Shown in pieces: positions 12,067-21,372 of a stretch of 64,000 bases of DNA (the first letter of the stretch is position 1; the number at the start of each line of letters is the position of its first letter). Location of the stretch: NCBI RefSeq assembly GCF_000153405.2, contig NC_020802.1:391883-455882 (forward strand), given 5' to 3'. This DNA is from Psychromonas sp. CNPT3. Lineage in GTDB: Bacteria > Pseudomonadota > Gammaproteobacteria > Enterobacterales > Psychromonadaceae. Under the pieces are notes generated by a model. The model saw only the letters and a list, made by a program, of their open reading frames with translations, had not been told where the DNA came from and ran no database searches. A program made the position numbers and the translations under genes.

Positions 12067-13323
12067 TCAGCGCTTATGTTCGCGATGATAACTATCTTTA
12101 CGACGATTATTATGAGCTTTGTATTTTGTCACTATCATTTTAGGAAGTGTCTGAACTAAAGCATCTCTATCGAATTCACTGACCGGAATACTATGTTTAA
12201 TAAACGCTTCAATTTCTGGTAAATTAAAGGCATATTTTTCACATGCTAATGTGATTGCTTGACCTTTTTGTCCTGCTCGGCCTGTTCGACCAATACGGTG
12301 AACATAATCTTCACAATCATCGGGAAGATCAAAGTTAAACACATGTGATACTTTCGGAATGTGCAATCCACGCGCTGCAACATCTGTTGCGACGAGTACG
12401 TCTATATCACCATCAGTAAACTGACTTAATATTTTTTCACGTTTCTTTTGTGGGACATCACCGGTTAGTAATCCAGCACGTAGGCCGTCACCCGCTAAAT
12501 AACCCCATACTTTTTCACAAGTATGTTTTGTATTAGCAAAAACAATGGCTTTTTCAGGCCACTCTTCTTCCATAAGAGTGAGTAACAAGTGCATTTTTTC
12601 TGCATTAGAAGGGTAAAAAAGCTCTTCACTAATATTTTCAGAGGTCATACGCTCTGGCTCTATTTGAATATGCTCAGGCGAATTCATATGTTCAAAAGCA
12701 AGTTCTTGTACTTTATGTGACAAGGTTGCAGAAAAAAGCATATTTAAACGCAGGTTAGATTCTGGCATGCGTCTAAATAAATAACGAATATCTTTTATGA
12801 AACCGAGATCAAACATACGATCTGCTTCATCGAGTACAACACTTTGAATGCTATTAAGGTTAATGGTGCCTTGTTTAACGAAATCGATAATACGGCCCGT
12901 TGTGCCGATTAAGATATCAACACCTTTTTCTAGCTTATTGCGTTGAATTTCAACTTTTTCACCGCCGTATGCTAAACCTAAACGCAAATTCGTGTGTTTA
13001 GCAAATACCATTGCATCTTTATGAATTTGGATAGCAAGCTCACGCGTAGGCGCTAAAATAATAGCGCGTGGCTGATCTTTGCTGCGATTTTCAGGCTCTT
13101 TATTGATTAATAGGTGATTAAATACAGCAGGTAAAAAGGCAAGTGTTTTGCCTGTTCCTGTTTGTGCTTGACCTGCAATATCTTTACCTAATAATGTGAT
13201 AGGTAATGAGATCGCTTGGATAGGCGTACAGTATTCAAAACCTAGCTCTGTTAAGGCTGAAAGTAGACTTTCCTGAAGAGGAAGATCTATAAATTTTGTT
13301 TTACTTAGGTGTGTTTTATTCAT
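12067..13323 (-). CDS. rhlB: DEAD-box RNA helicase RhlB
   Basis: An ATP-dependent RNA helicase that in enteric bacteria associates with RNase E in the degradosome. All motifs are present: Q motif near FEYCTPIQ, Walker [24 protein letters not shown] (DEAD), SAT, and [11 protein letters not shown]. The N-terminus [11 protein letters not shown] aligns with RhlB MSKTHL, so the ATG at 13323 is preferred. The frame extends 13 codons to a TTG at 13362 that has a possible AGGA, so the alternative start is not excluded. The C-terminus is short and basic. It is the first gene of rhlB-gppA and is oriented away from trxA-rho, as in E. coli. Confidence 0.94.
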   Translation of the reverse strand: MNKTHLSKTKFIDLPLQESLLSALTELGFEYCTPIQAISLPITLLGKDIAGQAQTGTGKTLAFLPAVFNHLLINKEPENRSKDQPRAIILAPTRELAIQIHKDAMVFAKHTNLRLGLAYGGEKVEIQRNKLEKGVDILIGTTGRIIDFVKQGTINLNSIQSVVLDEADRMFDLGFIKDIRYLFRRMPESNLRLNMLFSATLSHKVQELAFEHMNSPEHIQIEPERMTSENISEELFYPSNAEKMHLLLTLMEEEWPEKAIVFANTKHTCEKVWGYLAGDGLRAGLLTGDVPQKKREKILSQFTDGDIDVLVATDVAARGLHIPKVSHVFNFDLPDDCEDYVHRIGRTGRAGQKGQAITLACEKYAFNLPEIEAFIKHSIPVSEFDRDALVQTLPKMIVTKYKAHNNRRKDSYHREHKR

Positions 13324-13727
13324 CCGCGAAGCATAACAGCTTATATTGCTATTGTCATTCAATGCGCATCAGATCCTAATGATGAATAATTCAGATCTTG
13401 GCTGGATCTCTTTTTATTTTTCATGAAGACGTTTATTCACATTTATCCGTAAAATCGAGAGGGGCAGGATCTCTTTAAATAGACGCTTTTCATGTAATAA
13501 AATGCGTTTTTAGGCACGCGCTTAGATAGAGACTTAAGCGTACCAGGTATTAATGATAATGAATGTTTACGTTGGGCGATTATTTTTTAAAAGCACAATG
13601 TAGAGTCACTCCGTTGTGCGTTCCTGTGCAGAGCGTCGTACTATTTGGCTTATTGATTTTACATAGAATCCCCTAGGGAATATGCCCCTTGGCGAGTCGT
13701 TTGTTGTTATTTATTGTTTAGTGACAG
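13324..13727. other. Gap between rhlB and the MFS gene
   Basis: About 400 bp with no credible gene. It should hold the rhlB promoter and the 3' end of the MFS transcript. No clear terminator hairpin with a T-run and no A or B repeat was recognised. Confidence 0.4.
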
Positions 13728-14903
13728 CTAGTTTGGTTTTTGCTCATAATGAGAACTATAATGAGCCCCTATTAAAGCGACAAGGGTCGCGAGTAACATT
13801 GTCAGTACCATTGGCCAAAGTGAATGTAGACTTAACATTGCAACTAATGCACTAACGCCAGCCCCTAAAGCATATTGTGAAGCGCCAAGTAAAGCGGCCG
13901 CTACCCCCGCATTTTCTTTAAAATAATTCATAAAACAGGCATTGCTATTAGCGAGTATTCCGCCAATGGATGCGATACAAATGACAAAACCCGGTACGAT
14001 AAAGTAAATGTCATGTGGGGCAAAATAGAGATTTATTACGAGAGTGATACCTCCGAACAGTTGCATTATAAGGAAGCCTTTCAATAAGGCGTCTGGCGTA
14101 AATCGATGCAGTAAAAAGCTGTTCAAACGATTTATAACAACAAGTCCGATAACATTGATAAGTAATAGCGCTGAAAAGAGTGTCTCATCAACAGAAAAAT
14201 ATTCAATATAAGCAAAAGGCGCATTGGTAATAAACACCACTAACATTGTGTAACTACAGGCCTGAGCGACGAGGTAACCTAATGCTCTATGCTCTTTTAT
14301 GACATTAAGGTATCCTGACTTTTCTTTGTTTTTATTTCTTTTATCTGATTTCGGCATGATAAACACGGTGCATAAAGCGGTGATCGTCGCAATGATTGCC
14401 AATAATATAAAGATCCAACGCCAGTTAAGCACGTTCATGATAAGCGTGCCCAACGCGGGAGCGATACTTGGCGCTATCATCATGATCAGGGCTATTAGTG
14501 CAAATAATTTAGCCGCTTCTTTTCCTTCTGCGTTATCTCTAATGGTTGCAGGTACACCAACAACCGCAATCCCCGCGCCAAGAGCTTGTAGCATCCGCCA
14601 AATCCATAGCATATGTAAGGATCCAATGGTGGCGATAAGAAAACTACCAAGGGCAAAAATAAGTAATCCTATTACCATTATTTTCATGCGCCCATAATTA
14701 TCAGATAAAGGTCCACCAATCAGTTGGCCAATAGCGAGTCCTAAAATATAAAGGCTTACCGTTACGGCGACAAAAGAGGTTTCAACACCTAGTTCATTGG
14801 CAATAGAGGGGATGGCGGGCAGGTAACTATCAATTGCAAAGGGAGTCATTGCAAAGACACTGGCGAGTAAAATAAGTAATGGTGTAGATATTGTTTTGAT
14901 CAT
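13728..14903 (-). CDS. Bcr/CflA-family MFS drug efflux transporter
   Basis: A 391-residue major facilitator with ~12 hydrophobic segments. The N-terminus (MTPFAIDSYLPAIPSIANEL) is typical of Bcr/CflA (DHA1 family 12) proton-drug antiporters. Motif A-like GQLIGGPLSDNYGRMKIM lies between TM2 and TM3, and GIAVVGVPATIRD resembles the antiporter motif in TM5. It would export drugs or metabolites across the inner membrane. The start ATG has AGAGG upstream. It is divergent from marR, with repeat A2 and two operator-like palindromes between. The pair sits inside the usually adjacent rhlB / trxA-rho region, so it looks like an accessory insertion. Substrate unknown. Confidence 0.88.
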   Translation of the reverse strand: MIKTISTPLLILLASVFAMTPFAIDSYLPAIPSIANELGVETSFVAVTVSLYILGLAIGQLIGGPLSDNYGRMKIMVIGLLIFALGSFLIATIGSLHMLWIWRMLQALGAGIAVVGVPATIRDNAEGKEAAKLFALIALIMMIAPSIAPALGTLIMNVLNWRWIFILLAIIATITALCTVFIMPKSDKRNKNKEKSGYLNVIKEHRALGYLVAQACSYTMLVVFITNAPFAYIEYFSVDETLFSALLLINVIGLVVINRLNSFLLHRFTPDALLKGFLIMQLFGGITLVINLYFAPHDIYFIVPGFVICIASIGGILANSNACFMNYFKENAGVAAALLGASQYALGAGVSALVAMLSLHSLWPMVLTMLLATLVALIGAHYSSHYEQKPN

Positions 14904-14913
14904 AAGGCCTCTT

Positions 14914-15081
14914 ATACCAAAGGAACTAAAAAAGGGATCCGTTTTACTTGTTGAAATTATGCCAGCCTGCGTTGTGAGTTGTAAGTTTTGAAGTGAGAAT
15001 AACTATCTTCTGCAACACTTGCCTTGCTAGTGCTAATTTTTACTGCGTAATACATGGAAGCTTAATAAATTCTATTGGTAT
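14914..15081 (+). repeat. Family A MITE-like repeat, copy A2
   Basis: About 168 bp, from ATACCAAAGGAACTAAAAAA to AATTCTATTGGTAT. It is slightly longer than A1 because of a small insertion (GAGTTGTAAGTTTTG). It fills nearly the whole MFS-marR divergent region, ending 1 bp before the marR-side palindrome and lying 10 bp from the MFS start. It therefore sits on MFS upstream sequence. Confidence 0.88.
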
Positions 15082-15082
15082 T

Positions 15083-15135
15083 ATTATCTTTCTGGAAAGA
15101 TAATAGCTGGAGATTACCTTTCCAGCAAGATATAA
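15083..15135. promoter_or_regulatory. Twin operator-like palindromes and marR promoter
   Basis: O1 is a perfect palindrome, ATTATCTTTC-TG-GAAAGATAAT (15083-15104). O2 (~15112-15135), read on the other strand, is TATCTTGCTGGAAAGGTAAT, a near copy of O1. O2 overlaps a consensus -10 TATAAT (15131-15136) ahead of marR. The arrangement fits MarR autorepression and co-control of the divergent pump; this is inferred. Confidence 0.7.
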
Positions 15136-15159
15136 TTTAGAGGGGAAAGGAGAAAAATA

Positions 15160-15651
15160 ATGTCAAAACAAAAAAGTGTGGCTACATTAATTAGCAGAAT
15201 ACAAAAATATTGCCCGGAGGTTTATCGGCATTATTCACCCACCATATTAAGGGTGCATCGTATCCATTTTCATTTACAAAATAATTTGATGGATGTTTTG
15301 TACGTAAAAGGATTACAACAAGCCGACTTTGAAGTGTTAATTAGTTTACTGCGCGGTAATGAAGATCATTGTTTATCGCCGACAGAATTATCTCAAAATA
15401 TGTTATTTAGCTCGGGAGGTCTCACCAAAGTTCTGTGTAGAGTGACGCAAGCAGGCCTAGTAGAACGTCTTGATTTATCTAAAGATAAACGCTGTAAATT
15501 AGTAAAGTTAACCGAAAAAGGCAGGTGCTTAATTAATGACATCATGCAATTGTTACATGTAAAACATGATGCGAAAATGAGTGTGTTAGATGTACAGGAG
15601 CAAGCAAAGCTTAATACTTTACTTGATAAATTATTAGGTACTTGGGAGTAG
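15160..15651 (+). CDS. MarR-family transcriptional regulator
   Basis: A 163-residue winged-helix regulator. The helix-turn-helix and wing span ~65-125: LSPTELSQNMLFSSGGLTKV is the recognition region and VERLDLSKDKRCKLVKLTEKG is the conserved MarR wing (D-x-R-x-x-x-v-x-L-T-x-x-G). The N-terminal and C-terminal helices should form the dimer interface. A strong AGGGGAAAGGAG site precedes the ATG. It probably represses itself and the divergent MFS pump through the two palindromes at 15083-15135, responding to a pump substrate. The ligand is unknown. Confidence 0.88.
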   Translation: MSKQKSVATLISRIQKYCPEVYRHYSPTILRVHRIHFHLQNNLMDVLYVKGLQQADFEVLISLLRGNEDHCLSPTELSQNMLFSSGGLTKVLCRVTQAGLVERLDLSKDKRCKLVKLTEKGRCLINDIMQLLHVKHDAKMSVLDVQEQAKLNTLLDKLLGTWE

Positions 15652-15770
15652 AGAAAGAGATCAGTTATGTAAAGGGTCTCGCGTGATATGACTATTTATG
15701 TCGAATTAAGTGGATGTACTTTTGCTTCTTATTAAGGAACTTGTATAATCCATTCGAATAGTAAAATGGT

Positions 15771-15994
15771 TATACCCGTGTTACTGGTTATTCTATTTTC
15801 ATTGATGCAACACCAAAATGGTAATTTTGCTCTCGCTCAAAAAGGAAAGCTAAATTAATTCATTTTTGTCGTTGAGATGTAGTGGGGGTGTTGTTAGAAA
15901 ACACCAAGTTAGAATAACTATTTTTCAATTTTATGTAGAGAAGCGAGGCCTAAGTTGGCTTGCTGATTTTGCATCTTGAAGTATCATGGGTATA
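15771..15994 (+). repeat. Family B MITE-like repeat, copy B2
   Basis: 224 bp from TATACCCGTGTTACTGGTTA to CTTGAAGTATCATGGGTATA. It shares with B1 the blocks GAATAACTAT.TTTCAATTTTATG and TTGCTGATTT.GCATCTTGAAG. It lies between marR and trxA. Confidence 0.82.
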
Positions 15995-16075
15995 GAGTAA
16001 ATATAAATAGTGAAGTGACACTTTTACCGTTATAGTCACTATAAATTAACAAATGAATTCTTTCTGGAGAGAAAA

Positions 16076-16402
16076 ATGAGCGATAAAATCGTAACTTTAA
16101 CAGACGCAAGTTTTGATGCTGATGTTATTAATGCTGCTGGCCCTGTTTTAGTTGATTTTTGGGCTGAATGGTGTGGACCTTGTAAAATGATAGCGCCACT
16201 TCTTAGCGAAATAGCGACTGAATATGCAGGTAAAGTTACAGTCGGAAAATTAAACATTGATGAAAATAGCGCGACACCACCTAAATTTGGTATTCGTGGT
16301 ATCCCTACTTTACTTCTTTTTAAAGACGGAAAAGTAGCAGCAACAAAAGTGGGCGCGTTATCTAAAACCCAACTTGTTGAATTTTTAGATGCAAATATCT
16401 AA
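16076..16402 (+). CDS. trxA: Thioredoxin 1
   Basis: Cytosolic disulfide reductase of 108 residues. The active site WCGPC is at residues 32-36 (Cys33, Cys36), and the cis-proline segment [11 protein letters not shown] is intact. It reduces ribonucleotide reductase, PAPS reductase and other targets using thioredoxin reductase. The ATG follows GGAGAG. It lies upstream of rho, as in E. coli. The usual neighbour rhlB is ~2.7 kb away because of the inserted MFS-marR pair. Confidence 0.97.
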   Translation: MSDKIVTLTDASFDADVINAAGPVLVDFWAEWCGPCKMIAPLLSEIATEYAGKVTVGKLNIDENSATPPKFGIRGIPTLLLFKDGKVAATKVGALSKTQLVEFLDANI

Positions 16403-16415
16403 GAATTAAATCACA

Positions 16416-16470
16416 GATTGGACAAGTTGTTATATACAATAAGTCCAATCTAGACTATTGTCTTTTTTAA
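16416..16470 (+). terminator. Hairpins in the rho leader
   Basis: A stem GATTGGAC (16416-16423) / GTCCAATC (16443-16450) with an inner TTGT/ACAA pair follows trxA. Directly after it, AGAC-TATT-GTCT runs into a T-tract. The site is placed to end trxA mRNA or to attenuate readthrough into rho, which is autoregulated in its leader in other bacteria. Confidence 0.55.
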
Positions 16471-16546
16471 TGCTACCTTTAGCAACTCAAAATTTGAGCA
16501 ATTCAAATAATCAAACAATCATCTATTTACTTCAAACAGACCACTT

Positions 16547-17815
16547 ATGAATTTAACCGAATTAAAGAACACATCTGTCGCACAACTTGTACAACTTGGT
16601 GAAACGAAAGGGCTAGAACATCTAGCGCGCCTAAGAAAACAAGACATTATTTTTGCCATCTTAAAAGCACATGCAAAAAGCGGAGAAGATATCTTCGGCG
16701 CTGGTGTTTTAGAAATACTACAAGATGGCTTTGGCTTCTTACGTAGTTCTGATTGCTCATATCTTGCTGGACCGGATGATATTTATATTTCTCCGAGTCA
16801 AATTCGACGTTTTAATCTGCGTACGGGTGACAGTGTTGAAGGGAAAATTAGACCGCCTAAAGACGGCGAACGTTATTTTGCTTTATTGAAAATAAATAAA
16901 GTTAACTTTAATAAACCAGAATACTCCCGCAATAAAATCCTTTTCGAAAATCTAACGCCAATCCATCCTACGGAACGCTTTAGACTTGAAAGTGGTAACG
17001 GTAGTACCGAAGATATTACCGCACGTATTTTAGATCTTGTTTCACCAATAGGTAAAGGTCAACGTGGACTGATTGTGGCACCGCCTAAAGCGGGTAAAAC
17101 AATGTTGCTACAAAATATAGCGCAAAGTATTTCTATTAATTACCCTGATGCTGTATTGATTGTTTTATTGATTGATGAGCGCCCTGAAGAAGTAACTGAG
17201 ATGCGCCGCCTTGTTCGTGGTGAAGTAGTTGCATCTACGTTTGATGAGCCTGCAAGCCGTCACGTACAAGTTGCAGAAATGGTCATCGAAAAAGCCAAAC
17301 GTTTGGTTGAGCATAAAAAAGATGTGGTAATTTTACTTGATTCTATCACCCGTTTAGCGCGAGCTTATAACACGGTAGTGCCAAGTTCAGGTAAAGTATT
17401 AACGGGTGGTATAGATGCAAATGCGTTACATCGTCCGAAACGTTTCTTTGGTGCTGCACGTAACGTTGAAGAAGGTGGAAGTTTAACTATTCTTGCCACT
17501 GCCCTGATTGATACGGGCTCTAAAATGGATGAAGTAATTTACGAAGAATTTAAAGGAACTGGTAACTCAGAAATCCATTTAAATCGTAAACTGGCTGAAA
17601 AACGTATTTATCCTGCGATTGATATCATTCGTTCTGGTACGCGCCGCGAAGAGTTACTTACGAAAGCTGAAGAGCTACAACGTATGTGGATCTTACGTCA
17701 AATTGTACATCCTATGGGTGAAATCGGTGCGACTGAATTTATGATCTCTAAATTAGGTTTAAGCAAAACTAATGATGATTTCTTTACTGCGATGAAGAAC
17801 CAAAGATCAAAATAA
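16547..17815 (+). CDS. rho: Transcription termination factor Rho
   Basis: A hexameric RNA-dependent ATPase that ends transcription of untranslated RNA. It has 422 residues (E. coli 419). An N-terminal helical Rho-N segment and an RNA-binding OSB domain ([21 protein letters not shown], near 60-80) precede Walker A PPKAGKT (~179-185) and Walker [13 protein letters not shown]. The Q/R-loop regions [10 protein letters not shown] and GTGNSEI are conserved. The ATG gives the family N-terminus MNLTELK. A strong terminator follows. Confidence 0.98.
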   Translation: MNLTELKNTSVAQLVQLGETKGLEHLARLRKQDIIFAILKAHAKSGEDIFGAGVLEILQDGFGFLRSSDCSYLAGPDDIYISPSQIRRFNLRTGDSVEGKIRPPKDGERYFALLKINKVNFNKPEYSRNKILFENLTPIHPTERFRLESGNGSTEDITARILDLVSPIGKGQRGLIVAPPKAGKTMLLQNIAQSISINYPDAVLIVLLIDERPEEVTEMRRLVRGEVVASTFDEPASRHVQVAEMVIEKAKRLVEHKKDVVILLDSITRLARAYNTVVPSSGKVLTGGIDANALHRPKRFFGAARNVEEGGSLTILATALIDTGSKMDEVIYEEFKGTGNSEIHLNRKLAEKRIYPAIDIIRSGTRREELLTKAEELQRMWILRQIVHPMGEIGATEFMISKLGLSKTNDDFFTAMKNQRSK

Positions 17816-17840
17816 ACTTACATGTTATTAATCTAAGTTG

Positions 17841-17867
17841 ACGCTACTTTATGTAGCGTTTTTTTTC
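17841..17867 (+). terminator. rho terminator
   Basis: ACGCTAC (17841-17847), loop TTTAT, GTAGCGT (17853-17859), then eight Ts. A clear intrinsic terminator 25 bases after rho. Confidence 0.9.
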
Positions 17868-17892
17868 ACTTTTTTCTGTACAGAGGGCTCTT

Positions 17893-19362
17893 ATGAAATT
17901 TGATGACTTACGTGATTTTATCGATCAACTTGAAGATAGAGGCTTATTAAAACGCATATCACAAGAAATAGATCCCAACTTAGAAATGACGGAAATATCC
18001 GATCGCACGTTACGTGCTGGAGGACCTGCGCTGTTATTTGAAAATCCTAAAGGTTATGACATGCCGGTGCTTACCAATCTATTTGGTACAACCGAACGCG
18101 TCGCAATGGCGATGGGTAAAGAGAATATCTCGCAATTACGAGAAGTGGGTGAATGGCTTGCGTATCTTAAAGAGCCTGAGCCGCCTAAAGGCATTAAAGG
18201 GGTATGGGAAAAATTACCTATCTTTAAGCAAGTATTAAATATGCCAACTAAAAGGGTACGTGATCCGCTTTGTCAAAAAATAGTAATGCAAGGAGATGAG
18301 GTTGATTTAACTAAGCTTCCTATCATGACTTGCTGGCCGGGAGACGTCGCGCCTTTGATCACCTGGGGTTTAACCATTACGCGGGGTCCTTATAAAAAAC
18401 GTCAGAACTTAGGTATTTATCGTCAGCAATTAATTTCAAAAAATAAAATCATTATGCGTTGGTTGTCTCATCGAGGGGGCGCAATAGATTTTAGGGAGTG
18501 GCAAGAAGTCAATCCTGGCAAGCCCTTTCCCGTTTCTGTCGCATTAGGCGCGGATCCTGCCACTATATTAGGCGCGGTGACACCGATACCGGATACATTA
18601 TCAGAATATGCATTTGCAGGATTGCTACGGGGATCTCGTACCAAAGTGGCTAAAAGTTTGAGTAATGATTTAGACGTGCCGGCCAGTGCAGAAATTATTT
18701 TGGAAGGTTATTTACAGCCCGGTGAAGAAGCGCCAGAAGGTCCTTACGGAGATCATACCGGATATTACAATGAGGTCGATGATTTTCAAGTGATGACTGT
18801 GACGCACGTGACCATGCGTGAAAACCCTATTTATCATAGTACTTATACAGGACGCCCGCCGGATGAGCCTGCCATTCTAGGTGTTGCTCTTAATGAAGTT
18901 TTTGTGCCTATATTAAAGAAACAGTTTCCTGAAATTGTTGATTTTTATTTACCGCCAGAAGGTTGCTCTTATCGTATGGCGGTCGTTTCAATTAAAAAAA
19001 GTTATCCGGGCCATGCAAAACGAGTGATGTTGGGAATTTGGTCGTTTTTACGTCAATTTATGTATACTAAATTTATCATTGTTTGTGATGATGATATTAA
19101 TGTTCGGGATTGGAATGATGTTATTTGGGCTATTACCACGCGCATGGATCCCTCTCGAGATACGACATTAATTGACAATACCCCGATCGATTATTTAGAT
19201 TTTGCATCGCCAACATCAGGTCTAGGCTCAAAAATGGGACTTGATGCAACGAATAAATGGGAAGGTGAAACTGACCGAGAATGGGGCCTACCTATAACAA
19301 TGGATAAAAAAGTAAAAGAAAAAATTGATTCGCTTTGGCAAGAATTGGATATCCTGTCATAA
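17893..19362 (+). CDS. ubiD: 4-Hydroxy-3-polyprenylbenzoate decarboxylase
   Basis: UbiD decarboxylates 3-polyprenyl-4-hydroxybenzoate in ubiquinone synthesis, using the prenylated FMN made by UbiX. It has 489 residues (E. coli 497). Typical stretches are [17 protein letters not shown], the conserved glutamate region [16 protein letters not shown], and [10 protein letters not shown]. The start ATG matches [10 protein letters not shown] of family members. It forms a pair with fre, 41 nt downstream, as in E. coli. Confidence 0.97.
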   Translation: MKFDDLRDFIDQLEDRGLLKRISQEIDPNLEMTEISDRTLRAGGPALLFENPKGYDMPVLTNLFGTTERVAMAMGKENISQLREVGEWLAYLKEPEPPKGIKGVWEKLPIFKQVLNMPTKRVRDPLCQKIVMQGDEVDLTKLPIMTCWPGDVAPLITWGLTITRGPYKKRQNLGIYRQQLISKNKIIMRWLSHRGGAIDFREWQEVNPGKPFPVSVALGADPATILGAVTPIPDTLSEYAFAGLLRGSRTKVAKSLSNDLDVPASAEIILEGYLQPGEEAPEGPYGDHTGYYNEVDDFQVMTVTHVTMRENPIYHSTYTGRPPDEPAILGVALNEVFVPILKKQFPEIVDFYLPPEGCSYRMAVVSIKKSYPGHAKRVMLGIWSFLRQFMYTKFIIVCDDDINVRDWNDVIWAITTRMDPSRDTTLIDNTPIDYLDFASPTSGLGSKMGLDATNKWEGETDREWGLPITMDKKVKEKIDSLWQELDILS

Positions 19363-19403
19363 TTGTTATCAATTCGTTAAAAATAAAATAAAAAGAGAAA
19401 TAA

Positions 19404-20099
19404 ATGTCAGTGCTCACTTGTAAGGTTACCTCAATAGAAAAGTTAAATAATTCACTGTATCGTGTTTTTTTGAAACCGGCAGAAAAGGTGACTTATAAAG
19501 CCGGGCAGTATTTATCTGTATTGATGGGTGAAAAAGACAAACGCCATTTTTCAATTGCCAATGCGCCTTTGAGTGAATGTATTGAGCTGCATATTGGTGC
19601 AACACCGGAAAATACATATGCGATGCAAGTCATTGAGAAAATGCAAAACGAGGGTGTTGTAGATGTTGAAATCGGGCTAGGAGAGGCCTTTTTGAGAGAG
19701 AAGTCTACGCGTCCTATCATTTTAATGGCCGGAGGCACTGGTTTTTCTTATGTTAAATCTTTGTTAGAGCAAATTGTTATATTAAAGTTAACAAACCCCG
19801 TTTATTTATATTGGGGAGTTAAGGAATATGCCCATTTTTATTTTGATGAGCAAGCGTCACAGTGGGCAAAACAGCATAACAATGTTCATTTTCATCCGGT
19901 AGTCGAACAACCAGAAGTGGATTGGCAAGGTCATCAAGGTTATGTGCATCAAGCCGTACTTAATGATTTTTCTGAGCTTAATGCATTCGATATTTATATT
20001 GTTGGTCGTTTTGAAATGGCAAAAATCGCACGTGAAGATTTTATAAAACAAGGTGCACAAAAGGATCATATTTATGGTGATGCTTTTGCCTTTATTTAA
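19404..20099 (+). CDS. fre: NAD(P)H-flavin reductase
   Basis: Fre reduces free flavins with NAD(P)H and can supply reduced FMN to other enzymes, including UbiX. It has 231 residues (E. coli 233). The FAD/FMN-binding RHFS motif is at 47-50, GGTG of the nucleotide domain at 110-113, and the C-terminus GRFEMAKIA...GDAFAFI is nearly identical to E. coli Fre. It lies directly after ubiD, and the HDOD-like gene follows after 10 nt, suggesting one transcript. Confidence 0.96.
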   Translation: MSVLTCKVTSIEKLNNSLYRVFLKPAEKVTYKAGQYLSVLMGEKDKRHFSIANAPLSECIELHIGATPENTYAMQVIEKMQNEGVVDVEIGLGEAFLREKSTRPIILMAGGTGFSYVKSLLEQIVILKLTNPVYLYWGVKEYAHFYFDEQASQWAKQHNNVHFHPVVEQPEVDWQGHQGYVHQAVLNDFSELNAFDIYIVGRFEMAKIAREDFIKQGAQKDHIYGDAFAFI

Positions 20100-20109
20100 G
20101 TAATATAGG

Positions 20110-21321
20110 ATGTCTACTGTTATTAATAATATTGAAACCTCTTCTTTATCGACATCTGTCGATAAAGTCTTCTTACGTTTTTTAGTCGGTAAATGGAAAA
20201 TATCGGAGGATGAATCATTACATGATAATGTTTTAGATGCAGGTGTTGTGAAGACTCAAGAGATAGATGAAGATGCAGAAGAAGATAAAAATGGCAGGGA
20301 AGAGCGCACTTTACTTGAAGTGGAAAAAAAAGGAGCAAAACGTAAAGAGTTAGAGCAATTAAATGATGAGAAGCGGCGAGCACTTTTGATCCGTTATTTT
20401 CAGCAGTTATTGCTGAAAGTCGTTAATAAAAAACTCGAAGATCCTGAGATGCTAACGTTAGAGCGTTTACAATTACGAGAGAGCAGTACGGACCTCCTTA
20501 AAAAGTTATTAACCGTAGAGCCTCGTTATTCTACGTTAAGCCACTTATTAAGCTTTAATACTCATATACGAGAACGTTTGCTCGAGCTTGTTGGCAGTGA
20601 ACTTTTTATGGCTGAACTTGGGCGTTCTCCTCGTAAAGTCCGTGATGTGAAAGCTGCAATGGGTTTAATTGGTTTGGATATTTTACGTTATCTTATCCCT
20701 GCGATATTTTTTAAAAACTGCATTGCGCCACATCGTGAACATGATGATATTTTTACTAAAAAATTATGGCGTTATGAATTAACCTTAGGGCAAACGTGTA
20801 GTGCCCTTATGTTAGCGGATAATTATCGGCGCCCACACGAAGGCATGCTTTTATCGGCGATGGTAAATTTTGCTTATGTGGCGAGTTATCAGCAATATAT
20901 CGTGTCTTTTGAAGGGCTACGTTTAGCGTGTTTGGCACAAGCTCGCGAAAAAGGTAATAAGTATCAGCATGATTTCTTTTATAATATGCAAAATGATCCC
21001 GCGTCGTTACAAGCCTTATTGCTTTCTAAATCAACGTTAGAGCTTAGTTATCAACTGGCTGAGCTTGTGTTTGGTTCTTCTTTTCCTCATCTTGTGAATG
21101 CGCTGAAAGAAGAAGTTGATGATGTCGCTTTTGATAAACGCTCTAAAGTGGGAAAAATATTATTTAAAAGTATTCGCTTCTCTAAATACGATCAACTGCG
21201 TTCAGCGCGATTATTTAAAGCGTCTTGGCTGAGCGAATATTTAAAAAAATCTAACATTGACAGAGATACTTATCGATATTTAGTGCGTAAAGAGCTATTT
21301 CGTTTTAAAGCGACTTGGTAA
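20110..21321 (+). CDS. HDOD-like domain protein
   Basis: A 403-residue protein not assigned to a named gene. Residues ~45-100 are highly charged and rich in Glu/Lys, probably helical or coiled. From ~135 the sequence (LLSFNTHIRERLLELVGSEL, then AAMGLIGLDILRYLIP) resembles the helical HDOD fold: repeated helices, the segment equivalent to 'LLRLANSALF', and 'AI..LGL..LR'. HDOD proteins act in signalling and usually lack HD metal ligands; none are obvious here. It begins 10 nt after fre with only a weak GG near the start, so translational coupling is likely. An acyltransferase gene follows 51 nt later. Function unknown. Confidence 0.6.
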   Translation: MSTVINNIETSSLSTSVDKVFLRFLVGKWKISEDESLHDNVLDAGVVKTQEIDEDAEEDKNGREERTLLEVEKKGAKRKELEQLNDEKRRALLIRYFQQLLLKVVNKKLEDPEMLTLERLQLRESSTDLLKKLLTVEPRYSTLSHLLSFNTHIRERLLELVGSELFMAELGRSPRKVRDVKAAMGLIGLDILRYLIPAIFFKNCIAPHREHDDIFTKKLWRYELTLGQTCSALMLADNYRRPHEGMLLSAMVNFAYVASYQQYIVSFEGLRLACLAQAREKGNKYQHDFFYNMQNDPASLQALLLSKSTLELSYQLAELVFGSSFPHLVNALKEEVDDVAFDKRSKVGKILFKSIRFSKYDQLRSARLFKASWLSEYLKKSNIDRDTYRYLVRKELFRFKATW

Positions 21322-21372
21322 TTGGCCTGAAAGCAGGTAAAATGCGCACTTAATTTTCTAACGAGCGACAAA

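Noticed and set aside
14299-14697. 132-codon open frame antisense to the MFS gene
   Set aside because: A shadow of the transporter's codon pattern; no start signal or recognisable protein.
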